In this document: positions 1 to 5,286 of the stretch, one piece after another
Layout: every line of letters starts with the position of its first letter
Position numbering within the stretch: position 1 is the stretch's first letter
DNA from: Planctomycetaceae bacterium
GTDB taxonomy: Bacteria > Planctomycetota > Planctomycetia > Pirellulales > Thermoguttaceae
Length of the DNA: 5,286 nucleotides
Assembly (NCBI GenBank): GCA_003509805.1
Contig: DOMV01000316.1
Coordinates: 1 to 5,286 of the forward strand
Reading direction: 5' to 3'
Notes under the pieces: model-generated
The model's database searches: none
Told to the model about the DNA's origin: nothing
What the model saw: the letters and a program-made list of their open reading frames with translations, nothing else
Position numbers and translations under genes: made by a program

Positions 1-63
1 ACCCTCCGGGACCCTATTTGCATCGGCGACCTCCGTGTACTCACCGCCGGGAGCCTACCGCCC

Positions 64-78
64 GTCGCGGCACGCGAC
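64..78. repeat. Perfect 6-bp inverted repeat upstream of the GGDEF gene
   Basis: GTCGCG at 64-69 and CGCGAC at 73-78 are exact reverse complements with a 3-base spacer (GCA). The hairpin lies about 45 bases before the start of the GGDEF-like gene. No T-run follows it, so it does not look like a terminator. It may be an operator or chance in GC-rich DNA. The rest of 1-122 shows no gene. A TATAAC at 108-113 resembles a -10 box, but no -35 sits at a normal distance from it. Confidence 0.35.
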
Positions 79-122
79 CGGCTTCGGGAAATTGCAAGGG
101 CTTTCAGTATAACGGTTGTTCC

Positions 123-1613
123 ATGTCATTCCTGTTCGTTTTTTTCCTGGTGTCGATCACGTTGCTGGACGTCTTATTCGGCGTTTATGCGGCGATACAG
201 CTCGGGTACGGACCTCCGAGCGTCAGGGAAGCGTTCCGGGTCCTCTGGAATCGTAAGGACCAGGAAGAATTGACCGCCTTGCTGCGCAACCGGTCGGCCC
301 TGTTCCAACATTTTCCCGGGATGTTGCTTGAACGCCTGAAACGCCGTATGCCCGATCCGGAAGAAGTCGAAGCCGCCGCGGAACCCGAAGAAGCCAGGAC
401 GGCGCTCGAAGAGGTGTTGGCCCAGGTCGCGGGCGCCGATATCAGCGATTTGCTCACCGACGATTCCGAGGATTTGATGCAGGTTGCGCCGATACACGAA
501 TTGTTCGACGACGACCTGGTCTCGATCCTGATGGACCAGGGGACGGAAGCCTGGCTCATGGCGGAAAAACATGTGGAAAGTTCGATCCTGAAACTGAACG
601 TCGTCATGATGAAAAGCGGCCGCTTTGCCGCCGATCTCGACAACCGGCTTCGCGCCCTCCGGGGAACGGCCGACATGCCCGGTTTGCGTCTTTATCTCCA
701 GGAACTCAAGGACGACTGCACGAATTACCTGGAAAACCAGGCGATTGTCAGCGGGCAGATTCGAAACCGGGTTTCCGAGTTCGGGGAACTGAAATACCTG
801 GCCGAAGACATCGAGTACGCGAACATGGAGCAGGCGTCGCAAATCGAAACGACGCTCAGCAACCTCGATCAACTGGTATTGCGGGGAACCGCCGAGGAAG
901 GCGTCGAACGGATGCTCAAGGAGCTGTCCAATCTCCGTTTGGCGCGGCACAGGCTGCGGGATATGCAGGACAGGGCGTTTTTGACGATTACGCGGTATGA
1001 GCAGCGGATCGATTCGATTTCCCAGCAGTTGTTCGTCGACGAAACGAACGGGCTTCGCAACCGGATCGGGCTCGACGTCGCCATTTTCGAGTGGTGGCGG
1101 CAAAAACGGCACGAAAAACGAAAAATCACCTTCGCGCTCCTCGATTTCGTCGGTTTCGGCGAGTTGAACGACAAGCACGGCATTACCGTTTGCGACAACC
1201 TGATCCGGACGGTCGGCCACATCCTTGAAAAGACGTTCGATCCCCTCGACCTGGTCGGCCTGCACCAGGGAAACTGTTTTCTCGTCGCGACCGTCAACAT
1301 GGGACCGCGAAAAACCATGTCGGAAATCGACCGGATTCGCCAACAGATGGAAAAAACGACCTTTACGTACGACAACGGCCGGAACGACCTTTCCTTTCGT
1401 TTTACATGCGCCGTGACCGAGGCCCCGACGACGAAAACCGATCTGGAGGTGATCGGCGTTCTTGAAGCGACCCTTGCGGCGGCCAAAAAAGCGGGACATA
1501 ATCAAACATTCATCTACGATCCGAACGTTCTCGATCCGAAGCCGGAAAAACTGGAAGCGCCCGGTTTCGGGTTCGAGCCGGCGACCGTCGCGATCGAAGA
1601 AGAGGGATCGTGA
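123..1613 (+). CDS. Membrane-anchored protein with degenerate (probably inactive) GGDEF domain
   Basis: This is a 496-residue protein. Residues 3-27 are one hydrophobic segment, with an unusual Asp16 inside it. Basic residues follow, so the rest should be cytoplasmic. Residues about 30-300 are charged and mostly helical, with coiled-coil-like stretches around 190-300. Residues about 305-465 match a GGDEF fold: a TNGLRNR entry motif at 308-314, Asp341, Asn349-Asp350 and Asp358. The signature loop is QGNCF at 382-386, 41 residues after Asp341, the same distance as in PleD. The metal-binding acidic residue is Asn384 and the next acidic residue is Cys385. The inhibitory-site Arg position is Asp373 (DPLD instead of RxxD). 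Diguanylate cyclase activity is therefore unlikely, but the guanine-contacting Asn349 and Asp358 remain, so GTP binding is conceivable. I chose ATG 123 because the hydrophobic anchor starts there; an upstream in-frame extension to 18 is Arg/Pro-rich and unlike a protein start. No clear Shine-Dalgarno precedes 123. The gene could be co-transcribed with the TPR gene 104 bases downstream. Ligand and partner are unknown. Confidence 0.85.
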   Translation: MSFLFVFFLVSITLLDVLFGVYAAIQLGYGPPSVREAFRVLWNRKDQEELTALLRNRSALFQHFPGMLLERLKRRMPDPEEVEAAAEPEEARTALEEVLAQVAGADISDLLTDDSEDLMQVAPIHELFDDDLVSILMDQGTEAWLMAEKHVESSILKLNVVMMKSGRFAADLDNRLRALRGTADMPGLRLYLQELKDDCTNYLENQAIVSGQIRNRVSEFGELKYLAEDIEYANMEQASQIETTLSNLDQLVLRGTAEEGVERMLKELSNLRLARHRLRDMQDRAFLTITRYEQRIDSISQQLFVDETNGLRNRIGLDVAIFEWWRQKRHEKRKITFALLDFVGFGELNDKHGITVCDNLIRTVGHILEKTFDPLDLVGLHQGNCFLVATVNMGPRKTMSEIDRIRQQMEKTTFTYDNGRNDLSFRFTCAVTEAPTTKTDLEVIGVLEATLAAAKKAGHNQTFIYDPNVLDPKPEKLEAPGFGFEPATVAIEEEGS

Positions 1614-1650
1614 TTTTTCCGGCTGAAGATCGAATGCCGTCTTTCACCTT

Positions 1651-1706
1651 CCGTCCGTCAGTCGCCGTCCAACGACCCCCGTCCAACAACCGCCGTCCAA
1701 CAACCC
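1651..1706. repeat. 14-bp tandem repeat, three good copies plus one degenerate
   Basis: CCGTCCAAC recurs at 1665, 1679 and 1693 with an exact 14-base period. The units are CCGTCCAACGACCC, CCGTCCAACAACCG and CCGTCCAACAACCC. An in-register fourth unit at 1651-1664 (CCGTCCGTCAGTCG) matches at 10 of 14 positions. The array fills most of the gap between the GGDEF-like gene and the TPR gene and ends 11 bases before the preferred ATG at 1718. If translation started further upstream it would encode a Pro/Asn/Arg-rich leader, which does not resemble the TPR protein. I therefore read it as intergenic. Confidence 0.75.
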
Positions 1707-1717
1707 CCGCTTTTCCC

Positions 1718-3058
1718 ATGTTTGACGAATCCGATATCCTCCGCAAGGGGATCGAGTACATGAAGAAGAAGGACTATGACCAGGCGGTCGAGTTGTTCCA
1801 GAAAGTCATCGACATCAACCCGAGGTTTATCGAGGCTTACTACTGCCGGGGAAACGCTTTCGAAGCGATGGGACGTTTCGACCAGGCCCTGGAAAGTTAT
1901 TCCGCCGTCCTGAAGTATTCGCCGAAGGAGGCCGCCGCGTATTTCAACCGCGGCTGCACGTATCGTAAAAAAAGCGACAACGAGAAGGCGATCATCGAGT
2001 TTACGCAGGCGATCGAAATCAATCCGAAGTACGGCAAAGCGTACTACAACCGCGGGATGATTCATTTTTCCTCGGGAAAGCTCGACGAGGCGCTCAAAGA
2101 CTTCGACGCCGCGATCCGCGAGATGCCGAAGGATCCCGACCCGCTCGTCGCCCGCGGCCTGATCCGGATCGTCCAAAAAGAACCGGAAAAGGCGCTGGCC
2201 GATTACGATTTGGCGATTGCACTCGATCCGAAGCATCTCAAGGCGCACGGCAACCGGGGCAATGTGCTTGAAACCGCGGGACGGTACGGGGAAGCCGTCG
2301 AGGAATACACGAAAGTGATCCGATTGTGCGATACCGACTATAAAGCGTACATGAATCGCGGGTACGTCTATTTCAAGCAACAGGAGACGGAAAAGGCGCT
2401 GGCCGATTACACCCGGGCGATCGAACTGAACCCGAAGTACGCAAAGGCTTATAGTTGCCGGGGTTCCGTTTATGCCCAGTTGCGGCGGCAGCAGAAAGCG
2501 CTTGAGGATTTCGATGAGGCGATTCGCCTTTCCCCCCGAAACGTCGAGACTTACATCAGCCGCGGCCAGGCGAAAATGGCGCTGAACGACCGGATCGGGG
2601 GTCTGGAGGATTTTATTGAAGCCACGAAATTCGAACCGAACAACGTCAATGCCTGGCTCCACCGCGCCTCGGCACGGAGTAAAATGGGGGCTCACGAAGA
2701 CGCGATCAAGGATTATTCGGAATTGATTACGCGCGCACCGAACAATTCCCAGGTATACGAATACCGCGGGGTCCTCTATACGAAGATCGGCTCCCTGGAG
2801 GAAGCGATGGCCGATTACAACAAGTCGATCGAGCTCGACCCGCAAAATGCGCGCAGTTATTTCAACCGGGGGCTCGTTTACCGGATTCAGGGACTGCTCA
2901 AGCAGGCCATCGCGGATTTCACGCAAACGATCGGCTTACAGCCGAACAATGCCGCCGCATATAAAAACAGGGCGGTCACTTACAGCATGTTGGGAGACAA
3001 GGAAAAAGCGGAGAAAGATTTGGCGGAAGCGGAACGCCAAGCGGCGGAAAAGAAATAG
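1718..3058 (+). CDS. TPR-only protein with 13 tandem tetratricopeptide repeats
   Basis: This is a 446-residue protein with no signal peptide or membrane segment, so it is probably cytoplasmic. After a short cap (MFDES) it is made entirely of TPR units. Unit 1 ends at residue 37, units 2-12 are each exactly 34 residues (38-411), and unit 13 covers 412-446. Each unit has the helix-turn-helix pattern with Tyr/Ala near its start, Gly or Ala between helices, Ala20 and a Pro at about 32. All units from 2 onward carry Arg at position 7, and ten of twelve have Arg-Gly. TPR arrays form superhelical protein-binding scaffolds; no catalytic domain is attached, so the role is presumably assembly or adaptor work with an unknown partner. 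ATG 1718 was chosen because TPR homology begins at once. GTG 1610 (overlapping the upstream stop as GTGA, with GAGGG three bases before it) and ATG 1634 are in-frame alternatives that would add a low-complexity Pro/Asn/Arg stretch. No Shine-Dalgarno precedes 1718, so the start is the least certain point. Confidence 0.88.
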   Translation: MFDESDILRKGIEYMKKKDYDQAVELFQKVIDINPRFIEAYYCRGNAFEAMGRFDQALESYSAVLKYSPKEAAAYFNRGCTYRKKSDNEKAIIEFTQAIEINPKYGKAYYNRGMIHFSSGKLDEALKDFDAAIREMPKDPDPLVARGLIRIVQKEPEKALADYDLAIALDPKHLKAHGNRGNVLETAGRYGEAVEEYTKVIRLCDTDYKAYMNRGYVYFKQQETEKALADYTRAIELNPKYAKAYSCRGSVYAQLRRQQKALEDFDEAIRLSPRNVETYISRGQAKMALNDRIGGLEDFIEATKFEPNNVNAWLHRASARSKMGAHEDAIKDYSELITRAPNNSQVYEYRGVLYTKIGSLEEAMADYNKSIELDPQNARSYFNRGLVYRIQGLLKQAIADFTQTIGLQPNNAAAYKNRAVTYSMLGDKEKAEKDLAEAERQAAEKK

Positions 3059-3083
3059 ACCGCGCAAACGGACCGCGCAAACA
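3058..3083. repeat. Two-copy 13-bp tandem repeat at the TPR stop codon
   Basis: GACCGCGCAAACG at 3058-3070 is followed directly by GACCGCGCAAACA at 3071-3083, identical at 12 of 13 positions. The first copy begins on the last base of the TAG stop. The core GCGCAAAC appears a third time at 3149-3156. GTGAAAAC also occurs twice close by, at 3087-3094 and 3098-3105. The function is unknown; slippage products just past a gene end are a simple explanation. Confidence 0.65.
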
Positions 3084-3099
3084 GTGGTGAAAACTGCGT

Positions 3100-3118
3100 G
3101 AAAACAGGCTGTGTTTTC
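3100..3118 (+). terminator. Weak hairpin, possible terminator of the TPR gene
   Basis: GAAAACA at 3100-3106 pairs perfectly with TGTTTTC at 3112-3118 around a 5-base loop. It lies about 40 bases past the TPR stop. The stem is mostly A-T pairs and the following bases are CCTTCCC, not a T-run, so intrinsic termination would be poor. The pyrimidine-rich tract after the CTTGAG/CTCAAG pair at 3196-3221 is an alternative termination site. Confidence 0.3.
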
Positions 3119-3401
3119 CTTCCCGCGATCTTCTTTTTCGCGTCTTTTGCGCAAACTGTGCATTTTCCGATTTTCAATGTATTCCCTTGCGATCACTTGA
3201 GAGAAGCGGACGTAACTCAAGCCTATCTCTCTTTCTTTCACGAGGTTAGGTCGTTTTCCACGCTGCCGGAGATTGTCCCGGGACTCCTATGGTCGGAATA
3301 ATCGATATAACCGGTCTTTTCCGTTGTTTCGGCACGCCCGTTACAATGCGTTGCCCGATTCCGCTTTCTTTGATTTGAGCCGGAGTTTCCGTTCCGTTCG
3401 C

Positions 3402-3430
3402 TAAAGAGCTTTAATCGTCACTTCCGATAC
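3402..3430 (+). promoter_or_regulatory. Candidate sigma-28 (FliA) promoter for flagellin
   Basis: TAAAG at 3402-3406 resembles the -35 box of flagellar sigma-28 promoters, and TCCGATAC at 3423-3430 resembles the -10 box GCCGATAA, with the core CCGATA intact. The distance between the boxes is two bases longer than in the enterobacterial consensus, which lowers confidence. Its position, about 100 bases before a flagellin start, suits a late flagellar gene. Transcription would begin near 3437. Confidence 0.4.
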
Positions 3431-3451
3431 AACCTGAGAGGAGAATAGGTC

Positions 3452-3490
3452 CGGTCTCAACCAGTACTCGCTCGGAGAGCGACGAGACCG
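3452..3490 (+). promoter_or_regulatory. Structured flagellin mRNA leader, candidate CsrA-binding hairpin
   Basis: An inner hairpin, TCGCTC (3468-3473) and GAGCGA (3477-3482), has a GGA triloop. It is enclosed by an outer stem CGGTCTC (3452-3458) and GAGACCG (3484-3490), with a 9-base against 1-base internal asymmetry. GGA also occurs at 3440-3442, at 3505-3507 and within the ribosome-binding site at 3520-3522. Known CsrA targets present GGA in hairpin loops with another GGA at the Shine-Dalgarno, as in the Bacillus subtilis hag leader. CsrA control here is an inference; the stems are seen directly. Confidence 0.45.
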
Positions 3491-3517
3491 TGGCGGTTTT
3501 GAACGGATTCTAGCGAA

Positions 3518-3522
3518 AAGGA
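3518..3522 (+). promoter_or_regulatory. Ribosome-binding site of flagellin
   Basis: AAGGA lies 10 bases before the ATG at 3533, inside an A-rich patch (GAAAAGGAA). It is the clearest Shine-Dalgarno in the window and fixes the flagellin start. Its GGA overlaps the motif that CsrA would bind. Confidence 0.65.
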
Positions 3523-3532
3523 ATTCACACCC

Positions 3533-5286
3533 ATGACTGGTCTCTATGTAGTTTCGAACCCGACGGCGCTTACCGCTTCGTTCAATCTGGACCGGAGCAT
3601 GACGGCTTTGACCGACGTGCTGACCCGGTTAAGCACGGGGCTTCGCATCAATTCCGGAAAAGACGACCCGGCCGGGCTGATTGCCAGCGAGTTGCTCAAA
3701 TCGGATATCACCGCGACGACCAAGGCGATCAAGAACACGCAACAGGCGAACAGCATGATCGCGATCGCCGACAGCGCCTTGGGCCAAATCAGCGCCTTGC
3801 TCAACGACATCCGGGGGCTTGTCAACGAAGCGGCGAACGGCGGGGCGATGAGCGACGACATGATCGCGGCGAACCAGCTCCAGATCGACGCCTCGCTCGA
3901 TTCGATCGACCGGATCGCACGGACGACCAACTATCAGGGAAAGCTGATCCTCGACGGGTCGCTCGCGTTCACGACGACCGGCATCAGCAACCAGCAGCTC
4001 GAATCGCTCAACGTTTACCAGGCGAACTTCGGGACGGCAAGCGAGATCGACGTGACGATCAACGTCAAGCAGGTCGCCCAGCCCGCCCAACTGTACTTCA
4101 ACCAGAGCGGGATCAGCGAGGCGGTCGTGCTGGAAGTCGGCGGCAACCAGGGTTCCTACACCTTTCCGTTCGAAGCGGGGGCGAGTGTCGAGGAAATGGC
4201 CCGGCAGATCAACTTTCTCTCCGATTCGACGGGGGTGCGCGCCATCGTCGGAAAAGACGCGACGAACGGCCAGCTCCTGGCGACCAGCGCGGGTTTCAAC
4301 AACGACATCAACTTCACGGCCGTTGAAGCGGGAGCCGCGGGCGGAAACTACTCGATCAAATATGTCGCCGGAAATTCCGACGAAACGACCTACACGATCA
4401 CCGAACCGAGCGACGGCAAACCCGGCGTGATCGAATTCCAGCTCCGCATGGAACCGTGGGGCAACGCCGAGGCCGACGGGCTCGACGAATCGTACAACGG
4501 GATTTATACCACCGAATTGACCGATGCCGACGGCGTCGGAAACGGGTTCGTCATCCAGTCGGACAACGGGAAATACGTCAAATCCTACTCCGTCGCGCAG
4601 ACGTCCGGGGCGGCGACCCAGCCTTCGGTCGATTACGATGCGAAGACGGGCCACCTCCAGATTTTGCTCAACACCGACGCCAACGGGGATGTCACGACGA
4701 CCTACGCGGAGTTGGTCGAGGCCATTTCCAAGATCGACGGTCTTGCCGTGGTCCAGCTCAAAGACACGCCCGCCGTCGGGGATTTGAACAGTATCGTCAA
4801 TTTCGGCTGGCCCGACGGAGTCGGCGGCCCCGGGACGGCCCACATGACTCCCATTACGAGCCAGCCGACGATCGATGTCCGGGCCAACAACAAAATCGAC
4901 ATCACCGCCAAGGCGACCGGACCGGAGTTCGAGAATACGGACGTCGTCTACCTCCAGGGGCCTCCGGCGGGACCTGCCAAAGAGGCCGCCGTGATTATCG
5001 CCGACGTTGCCGCCGGGACGGCGTATGCCGGGGCGAATCAATTGACGTTCACCGCCGTCAACGGCGGCGCCGACATGAACGGATACACGTTTTCGTTCAT
5101 CGACGACGCCAACGCCGCCGCCGCGACCGTCGACGGGAAAAACGTCGTCATCAACACCAACGGTACGTTTACCGACGTCGACATCAATGCCGTTTTGAAC
5201 ACGGTGGGAATCGAGATGACCGGCATGGTCGGGGCGATTCCGAACTCCTTTGCCGTCGATGCGAGCGTGGTCAACGCGGCCGCCGG
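3533..5286 (+). CDS. fliC: Flagellin, large planctomycete type (3' end beyond window)
   Basis: This is the filament subunit of the flagellum, exported by the flagellar type III apparatus. There are 584 complete codons and no stop before the window edge, so the C-terminal D1/D0 region is not visible. Residues 5-144 are the bacterial flagellin N-terminal domain, with RLSTGLRINSGKDDPAGL at 32-49, IRGLVNEAANGG from 93 and LDGSL ending at 144. Residues about 150-265 resemble the flagellin hook IN region (LEVGG, then a short strand, then INFLSDSTGVRA). Beyond that lie three related beta-rich modules starting at residues 259 (INFTAVEAGAAGGNYSIKYV), 455 (IDITAKATGPEFENTDVVYL) and 504 (LTFTAVNGGADMNGYTFSFI), forming the solvent-exposed outer domains. 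No cysteine is present in the visible part, as is usual for secreted flagellins. There is no cleavable signal peptide, as expected for type III export. The start has a Shine-Dalgarno and an upstream sigma-28-like promoter. Typical flagellins of about 270-500 residues lack such a large insertion. Whether this is the only flagellin of the organism cannot be told. Confidence 0.95.
   Translation, partial: MTGLYVVSNPTALTASFNLDRSMTALTDVLTRLSTGLRINSGKDDPAGLIASELLKSDITATTKAIKNTQQANSMIAIADSALGQISALLNDIRGLVNEAANGGAMSDDMIAANQLQIDASLDSIDRIARTTNYQGKLILDGSLAFTTTGISNQQLESLNVYQANFGTASEIDVTINVKQVAQPAQLYFNQSGISEAVVLEVGGNQGSYTFPFEAGASVEEMARQINFLSDSTGVRAIVGKDATNGQLLATSAGFNNDINFTAVEAGAAGGNYSIKYVAGNSDETTYTITEPSDGKPGVIEFQLRMEPWGNAEADGLDESYNGIYTTELTDADGVGNGFVIQSDNGKYVKSYSVAQTSGAATQPSVDYDAKTGHLQILLNTDANGDVTTTYAELVEAISKIDGLAVVQLKDTPAVGDLNSIVNFGWPDGVGGPGTAHMTPITSQPTIDVRANNKIDITAKATGPEFENTDVVYLQGPPAGPAKEAAVIIADVAAGTAYAGANQLTFTAVNGGADMNGYTFSFIDDANAAAATVDGKNVVINTNGTFTDVDINAVLNTVGIEMTGMVGAIPNSFAVDASVVNAAA

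Larger units (their letters stand above)
3059..3532 (+). other. Intergenic region between the TPR and flagellin genes
   Basis: This 474-base stretch holds no convincing gene. It is visibly more T-rich than the coding regions. From left to right it holds a 13-bp tandem repeat, a weak hairpin at 3100-3118, an inverted repeat CTTGAG/CTCAAG at 3196-3201 and 3216-3221 followed by a pyrimidine-rich tract to 3239, and a 10-bp perfect palindrome GTCCCGGGAC at 3275-3284. A sigma-28-like promoter (3402-3430), a structured leader (3452-3490) and a ribosome-binding site (3518-3522) for the flagellin follow. Between about 3285 and 3400 I see nothing definite. Confidence 0.7.

Noticed and set aside
18..122. 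In-frame N-terminal extension of the GGDEF protein
   Set aside because: It would put 35 Arg/Pro/Cys-containing residues before a hydrophobic anchor and shows no ribosome-binding site. ATG 123 is simpler.
174..1505. 443-codon open frame on the - strand across the GGDEF gene
   Set aside because: It is in exact codon register with the sense gene. The sense gene rarely uses TTA, CTA or TCA, so the antisense frame lacks stops. The translation has no recognisable domain.
1658..2926. 422-codon open frame on the - strand across the TPR gene
   Set aside because: Same codon-register effect. Its apparent repeats are only the mirror of the 102-base TPR periodicity.
2936..3241. 101-codon - strand frame overlapping the TPR 3' end
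   Set aside because: It overlaps a certain gene, is Arg/Phe-rich low-complexity and has no recognisable family.
3098..3301. 67-codon + strand frame with a hydrophobic start, GTG initiated
   Set aside because: There is no Shine-Dalgarno, the start lies in a repeat and hairpin, and codon use is unlike the neighbouring genes. The hydrophobic stretch comes from T-rich intergenic DNA.
3330..3346. Sigma-54-like site (GGCACG, four bases, TTACA)
   Set aside because: The essential GC of the -12 element is AC here and the -24 element also has a mismatch. The sigma-28-like site nearer the gene is the better candidate.
3629..5041. 470-codon open frame on the - strand across the flagellin gene
   Set aside because: Same codon-register effect. 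It ends at the single TTA Leu codon of the flagellin (residue 33). The sense strand has an unmistakable flagellin domain.
1..5286. CRISPR array, tRNA, rRNA, transposase or phage module
   Set aside because: I saw no spacer-repeat pattern, no tRNA or rRNA sequence and no transposase or integrase motifs. The tandem repeats have no unique spacers.

Overview
The window reads as chromosomal DNA of a planctomycete, probably of the Pirellula/Rhodopirellula type. The main reason is the protein starting at 3533. Its N-terminus has the flagellin D0/D1 pattern in the wording I associate with planctomycete flagellins (RLSTGLRINSGKDDPAGL, then ADSALGQISALLNDIRGL, then a DGSL end), followed by a large ornate outer region. 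Two other traits fit but prove little: a GC-rich third codon position, and weak or absent Shine-Dalgarno sequences on two of three genes. This assignment is from recall and was not tested by a search.

Layout, all on the + strand. Positions 1-122 are an upstream flank with one small perfect hairpin. Positions 123-1613 encode a membrane-anchored protein with a helical middle and a C-terminal GGDEF fold whose catalytic signature is destroyed. Positions 1614-1717 are a short gap filled mostly by a 14-bp tandem repeat. Positions 1718-3058 encode a cytoplasmic protein made of 13 gapless 34-residue TPR units and almost nothing else. Positions 3059-3532 are the one sizeable intergenic region. It starts with short tandem repeats and a weak hairpin, is more AT-rich than the genes, and ends with a candidate sigma-28 promoter, a structured leader and a good ribosome-binding site. 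From 3533 a flagellin gene runs off the right edge with 584 complete codons visible and no stop.

How the parts relate: the first two genes could be co-transcribed, since they are close and on the same strand. The flagellin appears to be its own transcription unit with its own promoter and leader. A pseudo-GGDEF protein and a TPR scaffold beside a flagellin suggest signalling or motility, but the sequence shows no direct functional link. I see no mobile element, CRISPR array, tRNA or rRNA. I do not find a clearly new multi-gene system. The best leads are the pseudo-enzyme GGDEF protein and the flagellin leader, which carries a GGA-loop hairpin of the kind bound by CsrA.
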